Assembly: GCA_003342895.1 (NCBI GenBank)
Contig: PTFA01000082.1
Span: 124,001-188,000, forward strand
DNA length: 64,000 nucleotides
Direction of reading: 5' to 3'
Origin: Casuarius casuarius
Taxonomy: Eukaryota > Chordata > Aves > Casuariiformes > Casuariidae
The translations under genes were made by a program, and so were the position numbers. Shown here piece after piece: positions 35,801 to 60,177 of the stretch; position 1 is the first letter of the stretch; each line of letters opens with the position of its first letter. The notes below the pieces were generated by a model. That model was not told the origin of the DNA and searched no databases. It saw nothing but the letters and a program-made list of their open reading frames with translations.

Positions 35801-38800
35801 AAAAATGACATTTTTATGTAAGAATATAGAAGTTCAACATTGAAGCTACAACAAAGAAAATAAACATAGCCACTTTGCTCCATGGAGTCTGTATTAATGC
35901 ACTCATAAATAAAGAGCTGAACAAAAAGCATGCACTCAGGGTACTTGAAAAACTGGAGTACACTTCAACTGTATTAGGTTCTTACTTGCAAGCAAGTCGA
36001 TATCCACCAATAATGGAGGTAGGATGAATTTTCTGTTTGACTAGTTCATCTGCATTTTTTAGAAGTTCTGCAGCAATAATTACCTGTTTAAAATACAAAC
36101 ACTAAATACACATATTCCATACAAGCAAAATAAGTACTTGTTAGCACTGAGTGGAAAGTAGAATCATGAAGGGTTGTCCAATGTCTACTCAGCAGAAAAA
36201 AGTACTTGCAACTTGATACTGCAAGTATCTTCCAACCTTAAGAAAAAGCCACCTGATTTTTTCCTTTCTTTTTCATCAATTATTTAATGGCTCAAAAATA
36301 TCACAAGTCTCAGGCAAGTTTTTACTACTTAACATCCTTATTTATTAGCCCAACTACCTTTTGATTTCTTCTGCTGATTACAAGTTCAGAACATCAATTA
36401 AGGGTCTACCCTCAATCTTCAAGAATGGAAGACAGGAATAATGGAACTGCATTGAGTGAAGCCCAATCCAGAGCACCAGTTAAATGGTAATAGTATGGGA
36501 AACTGGCATTTGTAAAACACCAACGTCTCATTTCTTTATTCCGTAATCTGCTTTTATTCAGAAAACTACAAGATTTTTTTCATTCTATAAAGTTGACCCC
36601 CATTGCATTAAGATTCATAATGGATAAATCAAAAGCTGCATTTTTGTCATGAAACATGCANTTTTGGCACATCTGCCTGTAAAATTGTACCTACCACTGA
36701 AGTGGTCCCATCTCCAACTTCTTTGTCTTGCAGGTCTGCCAGCTCACAAAGAACTTTTGCAGCAGGATGTTCTACCTCTAGCAGTTTCAGAATGGTTGCA
36801 CCATCATTAGTAATGGTCACATCCTAATTTTCAGAAGTCAAATGTTAATACTAAGTTTATTTCTATTCTGTTTCTATTATGCTAATACTAGGTTTATTTC
36901 TATTTTATTTATGAAACACCACAGTGTTTCACAATATTTGTAAATAAAAACAGGAGATAATTATTCTTTGTGAAAACCCATATTACAACCAATTATGCCA
37001 AATGTTTACTCCCCCCCCCCTTTTTTTTTTTAAAATCAGGAGTCCCATTCTACAGGCAGAGATGTTACTAGTATAGAATTTGCACTCCCCCACACAATCA
37101 GGTAAGTCTTTATCTTACAGAAATAAAAGGTTCTTCAACAGAAACTCATCTACCTTTTTGCACATAATAGTTTGATTCCATACTGCACAATGAATATACT
37201 TTAATATAATATTTTAAGAAACAGCACTGCTTTGACTTTCAAAAATACTATAATGGACTGTAAAGCTGGCATTAGAACAGACTTTAACATGGTTACAGGG
37301 TTTATCTCAATTCATTCAAATATGTTACTTTTCTTCCTGCAGCAATCTGGGTATACAAAACACCACCACTATGAGGGCCTGACTTTAACAGTGGTATTCA
37401 NTCCTATGAATTTGACCAATGTTACTAAGTACTGACAAACACTTATATATCAAAAGGAATCAATTTTAATATAATAATTTACTACATTAAATTACAGTAA
37501 GATAATGTAACACAAATTATGTGATAACTAGTATGCTCACTTTCATTACAGTTGTCCATTCTCTCCTCTCCCCCCNCCCCGCACCATAGAAAGAACAAAT
37601 GCATATGTGAACGTTAGATCTGTGAAGAACTCTAAGTGAAAACACTCCTATTCAGATATGCAAGTCCTCCTAGCACTTTTTACTTAGAGAAAGATTACTT
37701 ACCCCAATGTCATCCACCAACATCTTATCTAGACCAACTGGCCCAAGAGAGCTCTTCACAATGTTGGCAATAGCAGACGCAGCAGTAACTGCATAAACGA
37801 AATAAAACAGGTTACATCCTTCCAACTTTAAGGGGACTCGAGCTTACAAAACAATATGGCAGGAACCCACACTTCAGAAAACTGAAATAAAGTAACCTAA
37901 TTCAGGATTAGGTTTCAGCAAAGCTGTGTAATGGCTTGCTGCTACTAAAGAATACAATCTGTGCCACTCTTCGCTTTTCCCTCCAAATTGGTTCTGCTCA
38001 CTAACTTGACAGAAATAACTTCTCAGAGAAAGAACCGCTTTCTATTGGGTTATAATGTGAATTGAGGACACTACAAAGGTCAGAAGAGCACTGGGAGCAG
38101 CTTCGCAGAGCAGTTAGTTGCACTGCTTCTTTTGGTAGCAGCAAGTCATGCTGTGAAACTTCACCCTCATTTAGCCCCCAGCTCCACAAAGAAAGAAGCA
38201 CATTGAAGTGGGCAGATACGGAACAATAGCATCACCATATACGAACTAGCAACATATCTTTTCACTCTGATTAGGCCTGTGACTAAAACTAAAGCAAAAC
38301 ACTTATTTGGCCTGTTTAAATGATGTTCTGCCAACTTCATATAGAAAAAGATACAATCAACCTTTTCCTTCAGACCGTGGCAAGTTTTTCTCTATCCCAC
38401 AAGCATAGCCACTTAATCTAAAAATTGAAAAAGTGGTAGTATAATGGGAATAGTTTACTTCGAAACGACATAACTATTTCTCTTGCTTTGGATGAGTAAT
38501 TTGCAACTTTCTGAAAGCAAATATCCCTGATACCATCAAGCTTGTCACTATCAAATTATCTCTTAACCGCAGACTAAGGAGTCTTCATCTTGAGTGCCTT
38601 AAGCTATAAAAACTGCATCAAACTCCCACGGTGATCAGAAGGTAAGTCTTCAGCTACTTCTGTCATTTACCTGCTNAAGAGCTACTCTGAGAACTGTCTC
38701 AGAATTTGCAGCCTTACCCCAAGACTTGGTTTAAAACCCTGAGAAATGTGAGACATTTTTGAGAACTAGAATAACGAAGGGCAAGACACTTATCTCGAGG

Positions 38801-39362
38801 AGGGTCCCCACCTCTAAAGCAGGTTATTTCCCTGCGCTGCGGAGCAGTAAGGGTCCCCATCCGCAGGCCTTGCCGGTTCACCACCGGTCCCCGGGGACGC
38901 GGGCCACAGCTCGGCCCCGAGAAAAGCAGAAGACGACGCCGGCCTGCAACCAGCAGCAGCCGCCACCGCCCCAGGACACCAAGGGAAAAAGAAGGGGCCG
39001 GGATCGCCTCGCCACGGAGCGGGAGGAGCCCAGACACTCGGAAGCGGCGCCGGAATTGCGCTGGCTCCAGGTGTCTGACCGAGGCCCGCGCTGAGCCCGG
39101 GGAGAGAGCGGTGCCACCCCTCCCCCACGGCGGGCAGGCCCCTCCCAACCGCCCCGGCGGCCGGCGGCCCTGCGGCGAGGCTCGCCCTCCCGGTAGGCGA
39201 CTAAGCACATGGCAGCGCCCACGGCGGCGCCATGTTGCCTCCCTTCTGCCCCCTCCCCCGCACTCATCAAGCCTCTACCCGCGGCCGCGGGCCGCTACCA
39301 TTTTGCGTGCGGATCGCGTCGCCGCTGGTGCGCTCGCCGAACACNGCCAGGGGCCCCTCCAT
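29870..39362 (-). CDS. TCP1: T-complex protein 1, CCT/TRiC chaperonin alpha subunit, complete
   Basis: One of eight subunits of the cytosolic TRiC/CCT ring that folds actin, tubulin and WD40 proteins using ATP. Twelve coding exons in transcript order: 39,362-39,299; 37,788-37,703; 36,823-36,695; 36,083-35,986; 35,669-35,559; 34,841-34,660; 33,809-33,683; 33,356-33,181; 32,368-32,245; 30,984-30,792; 30,474-30,311; 30,083-29,870. All phases join and give 555 aa (human 556). Landmarks: [10 protein letters not shown] (36-45), NDGATIL (56-62), GDGTTSV nucleotide-binding loop (87-93), TTGGIDD in the intermediate/apical part, [12 protein letters not shown], and [10 protein letters not shown] near the end. 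The last intron uses a GC donor (AAATG|gcaagt); the only nearby GT would shift into a stop. The exon 9 acceptor tract is essentially pure T (24 nt). The start MEGPL is the family start, and a YY1 motif lies just 5' of it. Confidence 0.97.
30660..30735 (-). ncRNA. Hairpin with ACA-like tail in TCP1 intron 10, possible H/ACA snoRNA half
   Basis: On the minus strand a 7-bp perfect stem (TGTACCA/TGGTACA, 30,684-30,710) is extended by TTTTCA/TGAAAA and followed by TTTACAGAA. Mammalian TCP1 introns host H/ACA snoRNAs SNORA20 and SNORA29. The internal loop is one-sided and no convincing 5' hairpin plus H box was found, so this is weak. Confidence 0.15.
34373..34398. repeat. 26-bp perfect palindrome in TCP1 intron 6
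   Basis: CAATGTAATGAAG followed immediately by its exact reverse complement with no spacer, centred on an AAGCTT. It lies inside the 850-bp intron 33,810-34,659. No snoRNA C/D boxes are paired with it. Confidence 0.95.
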
Positions 39363-39363
39363 C

Positions 39364-39374
39364 GCCGCCATCTT
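39364..39374 (-). promoter_or_regulatory. TCP1: YY1-type motif at TCP1 start
   Basis: On the minus strand AAGATGGCGGC ends just 5' of the TCP1 initiator ATG. This orientation and position, within a 5' UTR near the transcription start, is typical of housekeeping genes with YY1 elements. Confidence 0.6.
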
Positions 39375-39658
39375 CCCGCCGGGCTGGGCCGCCAGACGTA
39401 AAGTGAGCGGCAGCACGCAGAGCTGCAAGTTCACCGCAAGGCCGCAAAGAACGATNGGTACTCCAGCCCCTCCCACCCCCGGCAGCTCACAGGGCAAAGG
39501 AGAGGCGCCTGCCAGTGAGAGGCGGGGCCACGCCCTGCCCGCCCAATCCAGCGGCGGGCCCCGCCCCGCCGTAACCATGTCTCCAGTCGCGATTGGCCCC
39601 TGCCGCGGTCAGAGTCGTCACTCCGGGGGAGGGGCAGTGAGCGAGTGCCCATGGGCAG

Positions 39659-39676
39659 TTCCAGGAGGTTCTAGAA
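39659..39676. promoter_or_regulatory. Heat-shock element (HSE) candidate
   Basis: Four 5-bp units in alternating orientation, TTC-CA-GGA-GG-TTC-TA-GAA, with a single mismatch in the second unit. It lies about 300 bp upstream of the TCP1 ATG. CCT subunit genes are known HSF1-responsive genes, which fits. Confidence 0.55.
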
Positions 39677-39807
39677 GGCGACGCGAGCTCGCGCCTGCGC
39701 CCTNGTACCCCTCCCCGTCCCGGGAGCGGGGCCAGCTGCGGGAGGGCGCCGATGACAGGTGCTTTGCCTCGGGGTCAGCTCATCGTGCCGGGCTCCGGGT
39801 CTCCGCA

Positions 39808-39847
39808 GAAGTTGCAGGAAGTTGCAAGAAGCTCGCAAAAGTTCTAC
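39808..39847. promoter_or_regulatory. Degenerate HSE-like array, 10-bp periodic
   Basis: Three perfect GAA units at exact 10-bp spacing plus an AAA. The intervening 5-bp positions hold TGC, TGC, TCG and TCT where TTC would be expected in an HSE. The first two 10-bp units are near-identical (GAAGTTGCAG and GAAGTTGCAA). Confidence 0.35.
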
Positions 39848-40740
39848 AGCAGCGGAAGAGCGGGCGGCGCCCCGGTATCCCTCGTACTGCGCTGCCTTCT
39901 CGGGCCTCAGTTCGGGCAGGAGACTAAGCGGCTTTTGTTCCTTCACCGTTTCTTTAATACCGATGAAATCCTAAAGCTGCCAGGTCCACTTTTTTTTTTT
40001 TTTTTTTTAAAGAACGGTACACAATTTTCCTAGTGGCTTTAGTCACTATTTTGTAGTGTTGATAAATGCTGGAAAACGATCTAAACCTACATCCCTTTCT
40101 TGTCACATCTCCATGTATTACACGTTTTCGATTTCAACGGGAAACAAGATCCTGGGCTACAGTTTGATGTTTTCTTAGACTCAAATACAGGAACCTTAGT
40201 TCTGGTCTGTAGTTATTAATATCTAAGGGCCTTTCCACACACTTTCGTCAATACTGTTATAAACGGTTACCTCGCGCTTTAACGCTATTTACCATCTTCC
40301 TGATTATAGCTACAAAGAGTTTTGGGAAGTTTTTGTAGACCCGTGGGTCTAGCATTTTCTACACGTGAGAAAAATTCATGAAAGCCCGGCATCGCGAGTC
40401 TGGCGCCTGTGAAGCGATGTATTCTCGCTCAGGGATTTGTTTCTCCAGGTAGCCGCTTGAAGGATGTTCACGCTTCCACGCACCGCGTTAGCCACCCCTA
40501 AGGCGGCCNGTGCGAGCGTCAGCGAGGCGCCGCCAGCACCCCGCCCCCTTCCCCGCGCCGCCGGGGTCGTCACATGTCTTTGGCGCTTCGCGTGACATCA
40601 TCAAGTACGGGCGGAAGTCCCCCCGAGGTCGCCTTCCGGGGGAAGGTGCTTGCCTCACCTAAGATGGTGGCGCCCAGGTGCCTCTGACTGGGGGGACGGG
40701 ACGAGACTGCCGCACGCTGCCGTCGCGAACCCGGCTCCCC

Positions 40741-43524
40741 ATGGCGCTGAGGAGCCGAAGCTGCCTTCTGCTGGGGGCCGCGGCCGGGCGGCTGCAGACA
40801 CGCGCGGCAGGTAAGGCCAGCCCCGCTGCTGGGCGAGGCGGGGTGCCCCGGTGAGGCTGCCTCTCCGCGCGCAGGCCCCAGTTCGTGCCGGGCTCCCGGC
40901 CTGCGCCCGTGGCGGCTGTCGGAGCTGTTATGGGGCGGGATGGGGGCTGGCCAGAGGGTCGGAGGCTGGTGGCAAGGGCAAGGCCCTGGCTGTCACCCTG
41001 GCGAGGCCTTCCTGCTGCCTTTTTGTGTCGAAAAGTTGTGTAGCAGGGATAGTTTGGCCGCCCGATGCAGCAGCTTAACAGCAGATTCGTGTTTGTGCAG
41101 ATTAGTGCCAGTTAAGCTGGGTGGAGTGTAGGATTTTTATTNTTTGTTGTTATTTGATAGTACAATCATTGGTTTCTTGTGCAGTTCCTTCTGATTATTT
41201 TCTAAAGCCTTCACCCTAGGAATTTTCTAGCTATGCTTCAATTAATATTATACATGTGGGTCTTGAACCACTGTTGAAATGTTATGTATTTTTAATTTTT
41301 AGTTTACAATCCACCCCACAAACTGGAGAAAGAGGTTGAGGTCTGGTAACAATCTATTTTAAAAACACAAAGTTAACTTTGCCCTGGAACCTTACAGGCT
41401 CTTTTGATCTATATTGTATTCATACCACTGTTTGAACTACATGTATTTTTAAATGTCAGAGTTTTTTCTGCTTTCTTTCGAGGTCTTCGTTTTGCCTCAA
41501 CTACAGCCAGCCTCAAAACTGAGAGCGAGGTGGACACGAGGGAAAATGAGATTGTTGCCTCCGACTTCACTAACAGGAATCCTCGAAACCTGGAGCAGCT
41601 GGCCCTGGCTAGGAAGGAGCGCGGCTGGAAGACGACATGGCCAAAGCGAGAGTTCTGGCATAGGTGAGTCAAAAAGCCACCACCAGAAATGAAGATTTCA
41701 AAAGAATTAAAATATATCAGCTGGTATTTCTACAAAATGCACTTTTTTGAATCAGTTGTCCCCTTATTTCTGTTCTTAATTTATAGGTATCTTTCATGTT
41801 AAGAGAACAGTTGCCTATCATCACAGGAAAGTTAGTGTACNTGTTTGCGATCTTTCCCACTGCTGTTAAGGTAGCAGTCATTACGGAACTACTGTTTAAC
41901 TTACAATTTTCCTAGTTCTGTGCCTGTTCTGACCACATATTTTGTGCCACCAGGCACAAAAATAGCCTGGTTTTTAGAAAACAATGATCACTTGTCCTCT
42001 GGAAAATAAGTTCCTTTTAAGTTGGCCAATCAAAATCATTATTTCATCTTGAGGGGAGAGTCTCATCCAGTTTGTTCATATCTGAAAATCTCTTTTTGTC
42101 TGAAANAGCAATAGAAAATAGTTACTAGTAATAATCCGTGGTTACATGTTATGGCTTAGCAGTACTGCTTAAGCACTTACTGCTCCTGACAATTTGCTAC
42201 CTGCTGTGTAGGCTGAAGTATTTAAGAGNCTCTATAACAGACCTAAAATTATTTTTCAGCTGGAGCAGTTCCCTGATCTAGTTCAAAAGCACCTGTACCA
42301 GTACAGTGCAAGGTTTGAAATGACTGCTGATTTGGGAGAATGTAGGACTGTGCACCTGAATAATCGCTGAAAAGTTGGAATTTCACTCTGTTGAACTGCT
42401 AAAGTGTTACAATATGAGAGCTATGGCATTAAAACATCACCCATAGCAGTCTATTTAGACTTTATATAGGCAGAAAAAAATTGACACCATTTCTTAATGT
42501 GACAGCACTGAATAAAAGCATGTTATCTTTTCCACCAGCCATAATTTAAAAGCTTTAAATGTTTCAAAAGTTTTAATCAGAACTCTGATTACCTGTCTAG
42601 ACTGCTGTTACTTGCCTGCCTGCCCTCCACTGTATCCTCAGCAGCTGTTCAACCTGTTGTAAATGTGCACCAAAGCCTGAGTCAGAAGTGCTTCAAGTCC
42701 TGTTTTATGTCCTAATAAAAGGAAACAAAACCCCAGATAATAAAAGCAATACAAAAATTCATTATTGCTATTATTACAGTTGTTCCAGTGCATTCAGTTC
42801 TGTTTCATAAGGTGAGTCACATATAACATGTACTTAAGCACTTAACAGTTTTCACTCTTCAGATCTGGAGAACACCTCCTATCCCATGGTATTTCTTTCT
42901 TTTATCCAGATTACGGCTTGAGCGGACACAGCATTATGTAGAAGCCTTTGTTGAGCGCTGTAATGGGGATGTTGTAGTATCTGCTTCTACCCGAGAGTGG
43001 GCCATAAAGAGACACCTGTACAGCCCTAAAGGAGTAACAGCATGCAAAAACCTTGGCCGTGTAATGGCACAGCGCTGTTTGGAAGCAGGAATCAACTTTG
43101 TGAACTTTAAAGCAATTATCCCCTGGGAGCATCGTTGTGACTCGGCAAGTATCTATCTCCTTAAAATTGTTTTGCTCTTTTTCCTTTTAAATGTCAATTT
43201 TACTCTTTTTGAACATCAGTGTTATGTGGCTTGACAAATCCCTCTTTCCAACAGTCAAAACGATAACTCTGACAAGCCGCAATTCCTATTATGTTTTAGT
43301 GAGGCTGTTAACCTCTGGCTCTCTGCATAACAGTTCCCAAATGATATTTCAGTGCTGATTGGTTTTTTTTTTACTTGTGTGGGATGGGAAAAACTTTATT
43401 TATTCATTTCTCTCTCTCTGTTTTTTTTTTTTCTTTTAATCTTTCAAACAAGATTCAGGAATTTGAAAAAGCTATGAGGGAGGGTGGTGTTGTTCTGTAT
43501 GAGCCACGAAGAATCTATCGATAA
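40741..43524 (+). CDS. MRPL18: Mitochondrial large-subunit ribosomal protein uL18m, complete
   Basis: A component of the mitoribosomal large subunit central protuberance (uL18 family). In mammals it has also been linked to 5S rRNA handling and to a cytosolic stress-induced isoform. Four coding exons: 40,741-40,810; 41,483-41,663; 42,910-43,144; 43,453-43,524; 185 aa (human 180). The N-terminus [21 protein letters not shown] is Arg-rich without acids, a mitochondrial presequence. The family core follows: [61 protein letters not shown], and the C-terminal [13 protein letters not shown]. The intron after exon 3 uses a GC donor (GACTCG|gcaagt); the adjacent GT would run into a stop in exon 4. Residues just before this junction ([12 protein letters not shown]) are less like the human protein. 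Confidence 0.96.
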
Positions 43525-43634
43525 AACAGAGACTGTCAGGAAAACTTGCCAAGGAACAGCAACCATCTGTTTAGGTGCGTGTGCAGGCACGGTGAAGGTC
43601 CAGAGCTGGAGCAAGTTGGAGCATGGCATCTTAT

Positions 43635-43640
43635 AATAAA
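43635..43640 (+). terminator. MRPL18: MRPL18 polyadenylation signal
   Basis: AATAAA 110 nt after the MRPL18 stop codon, in an AT-rich context followed by a GT-rich stretch (gtgtgtc). Confidence 0.8.
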
Positions 43641-43659
43641 ATATTTTTAAATGGACAGA

Positions 43660-44790
43660 AGTGTGTCATATTCTTGATTCTAAAATTATGAACAGATTAC
43701 TGTAAGGATAGAATTGTTGTCATAGTCTAGCCTGACCACTGGTCACTCAGACATCAGAATTTATTTCAGTAACTGCTGCATCAAGGTACCATATAGTTGA
43801 TTTAATGCTAGAAGTCTTCAATTGCTGCAATATGATGAATTATTTCTTTTTAGTATTTGTTTTTGTGTTCCTTTTAACCTGAACTCTGCCAGCAGTCTAA
43901 CTCTAGCAAAATGCACTCATTAGGTAAATGCCTAGAATATAACCAAGTTATGTGTTTCATCTACTTACCATATAAAGAGTTAATTCTCCCAACTCATCTT
44001 TGTAGGTTTCTTGCAATTCTTTTCTAAATGTTTATACCTCCTGGGTCTAGGAGTGAAGCTGCACTATAATGACTGCAGGGAGTAAGATGCCTCTTCCCGT
44101 TTCCTTGTCTGTGCTCAAGAAATACTTTGCCCTGCTTGGCCAAAGAACTATGCTGTAAGCCTGTTTGCTCGATTCATCAGCAATGCTTCCAGGCTATGTA
44201 ATCCTGCAGTTCGTGTGAACCTATGTACTTTATTCCTTTAAAAGGATTGTGCTGTTGGTGGCATTTTAACACCTGTTCAGAGAGTCCTGAGTGGTCCGGG
44301 TAACTCATGTACCAGTCTTGCCTCCTGCCAAGTATTTGCAAACTTTAATAGATATGAAATCAACTAGAGAGGTGTGCCACTGAGTAGAATACACTGTGTA
44401 GCGTGAACATTCTGCAAAGCAGTTAGTTAGCGTTAAGCTGGTTCTTTAAAAAGTCCCACTGTGTTTTACTTCAATTATGATCAGCTGGCACTGTAGTATA
44501 GTGTTCATAGTACTTCATAATTCAGACTGCATTAACCTTTGTGTGATCTTTATGATCTTGAAATAGTGATACCCAACAAAAAATGGATCNGGTTTTCTGT
44601 GTGAATGAAAGCTTTGAATAAGCAGCGGAATTTGAAGTCTTGAGCCTTTTACGTTTTGAGTCTGAATCTCCCAGTCTGATTTCGGCCTCCTTTGTACCCA
44701 CCTCTGTGCACGTGTTGCTCCCTTATGGAGAAAAAGGTGAATTCAGGATCCCTGTGGGCTGTGCTTTCCAGCAGTGGCTTGGGCCGTTTT
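43660..44790. other. MRPL18-PNLDC1 intergenic gap
   Basis: About 1.1 kb of AT-rich DNA between the MRPL18 polyadenylation site and the PNLDC1 CpG island. I see no gene or repeat in it. Confidence 0.6.
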
Positions 44791-45005
44791 TATTTTGTTT
44801 TTTAACCGCCAGGAAGCAAGGACAGGCGGGGCCGCGCCGCACCTGCCGCCCAGCCGTTGGGGCGGGGCCGCGAAGCGAGAAATCCCTCAGGCCCCGGCGG
44901 AGAGGGAGGGGGACCTCGCCTCGTGGGGGGGCGTGGCGCGGGGCCGAAGTCCTGATTCGCTCCCGCGCGGCCAATGGTGGGCGGTGGCGCGGGCGGCGGG
45001 CGACC

Positions 45006-57980
<12,975 letters not shown>

Positions 57981-58064
57981 AGGATTGTTTTATGGATGAG
58001 AACTGAGGAACGCTGATCTTATTTTCCATCTGTTTGTCTATGTTTTGTTTTGTTTTTCTTGCAC

Positions 58065-58070
58065 AATAAA
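58065..58070 (+). terminator. PNLDC1: PNLDC1 polyadenylation signal
   Basis: AATAAA 84 nt after the PNLDC1 stop, preceded by T-rich sequence. Confidence 0.8.
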
Positions 58071-58089
58071 GTATGAGCAGTAACAAGGT

Positions 58090-60173
58090 ACTAATAGTGT
58101 TTTAATTGCTTTCTTGCAAACCTGTTTTTAAAGAGGATGCTGTGGTTTCCAGTTAGCGTTATTCTGTTAATCTGCTAAAAGCATAGTCCCCTTCTTAAGA
58201 GGAGGAGATGGTGTTTTGGATGACTCATTTATTTTGATCTTCTATTGGGTCTTCACAGCAATTCTTAATGCCAGTTTGTTTCCAATGCTTGTGCTGCTTT
58301 GTAAAACACATTTTTGTTAAAGTTCTGGAAGTTACGAAATGAAAGGCTATTTTTAGCTTCGGTTGTAAAGCAGGGGAAATGTCACTGTTGACCAAATTGA
58401 AATGGGTAGAGTTGATTGAGAGAACACTCTTGAGGCTCATGAAAGATTGTGGGGAACAGTAAATACTTTGCAGTGCTGTGAGTGATGTACATTTCAGTGT
58501 TAGTGGAGCCGAAGATAAACACAGATAAACGGCATGTATTTGCTTCCAATTTGTAGAATATACAGAAGTCAGGTGAGTTGGCACACACTTCTCTTTGCCT
58601 TCAGTGCACAGCATGTGAGCGCTCTTCTATCCAAAATTATCATGAGACATGCTTTGCTGATCCGTTTCTCTGATATAAACGGAGTATTTGTCAGTCCAGG
58701 GACTCCTGTCTTCTCCTGAAATTTCTTCTATGAATTTCCTTGTCTCAGGAAAACCTGCCAGTCTGTGATTTCCAAATAGTGGTCCCTGGATTTCATCAGT
58801 CAGCACCTACCTGAATGGGACCCATAGTCATATAATATGNAGAATCTGCCTTTAATTGACTCTCAAATGGAATCTGCTGTAAAGAACCTTTAAGCAGCAA
58901 CAGTATTGCAGTGGGTGTGAGGGTCATGTGCTCTCTGCTGCTAACGGTTAGCTGCTTTGCTGCCCTTAAGGAGAAAAGGGCGATGTATCTTCAGATGCGG
59001 TTCTCAAGTTCTGCACAGTTTGTGGTTTACAGCTCTTATTTCATAAGCTAGCTCTTAGCCAGATAAGTAACTGACTTCTGGCTTTTCTTTTCTTTTCTTT
59101 TTTTTTTTTAACCCTTTAAGTAATGAGGTTCTCTGTGGTAGTGTTCCTTTAAATACTAGTGTAAGTATCTCCCTGTTTATTATTTTTATTATGTTTTTCT
59201 GTCTTTTAGCATCACTGCAAAACCCTTTGTGTGGAGAACACGGGCTCTGTGTGTTTGTGTGGATTTGTGAAAGGTTTTCACTGGCCATTACATGGAGCTG
59301 CCTTGAAGATGCTGTTAGGCTTGATAGCTAATTCCTAAATCCATTCCTATATGGAATAATTTCTAGCCAGCATAGGATATTTGTAAAGCTGATCATCGCC
59401 TGATGTTTTCTTTCCTAGATAACAAAATGCATTCAGTTCAGCACTGCGTACTTCCTGCAGAAAGTGTACTGCTCCTCTCTGCGAGGGAGACAGGACTGGT
59501 GTGAAGCACAAGCAACAGAAGAGTGCTCTAGCCGCTGGGCACTGAACTGTACTTGACTACTCAGTGCTGTGGATTTCCCAGCAACAAAGGTGGTGGTGGG
59601 GGATTTGGTGTTCTGACCCAATTTGTAAGCAATTGCTACAAAGTGAGAAAAGGTAGGTGTACAGTGCAGCAAAGAGTAGAGTGTGCAAGAAAATAGACTG
59701 AAGGGACAGTTGAATGTGAAGGCAAAGGAATGACAGAGATCTGCCTTCATGATAGAATACCAAATGATTCAATTAAGAAAGGTACAGTGGAGAAAGATGT
59801 TTACCTTCATAGGATACATCCCATCTCTTTAAAACAAAAATAAGTGTTGCTACTAGGTGGCTTTCCTGTAAATGGTAGAGCAAACCTTAATAAAATCATG
59901 GCAACATTATTTGGCTAGCCGTTATTGACACGAGGGTTAGTGACAGGTAACTGTTTTATAAAATAGCACCTAGGTTAGAAGCTAATTTCTTTTAGAGTAG
60001 CAGAATGTACTTACTGTTCTGCCTGCAGGAACACTTCTCAGTCATTCCATTTCTGTCCAAGACTTTTGATCATGAGTTTAATCTACCATTTAAAATGAGT
60101 TGGGCCTAGCTGCGTGAATCAGGCATCACTAAAATTAAGAAAAGTAGAGTTCGAATTATACCACAAGTTGATG
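58090..60173. other. Intergenic sequence downstream of PNLDC1
   Basis: No gene recognised. The open frames in this stretch are short, lack splice context and resemble nothing known. Confidence 0.6.
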
Positions 60174-60177
60174 AAAT

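Larger units (their letters stand above)
38800..41050. promoter_or_regulatory. CpG island, divergent TCP1/MRPL18 promoter region
   Basis: GC-rich block in two lobes (38.8-39.95 kb and 40.45-41.05 kb) separated by an AT-richer stretch with a T20 run near 39,990. The TCP1 lobe has CCAAT at 39,543-39,547, an inverted CCAAT at 39,592-39,596 and GC boxes near 39,521 and 39,560. The MRPL18 lobe has a CRE-like TGACATCA (40,593-40,600), an ETS-type GCGGAAGT (40,611-40,618) and a YY1-like AAGATGGTGG (40,661-40,670). The start codons are 1.38 kb apart and divergent. Confidence 0.75.
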
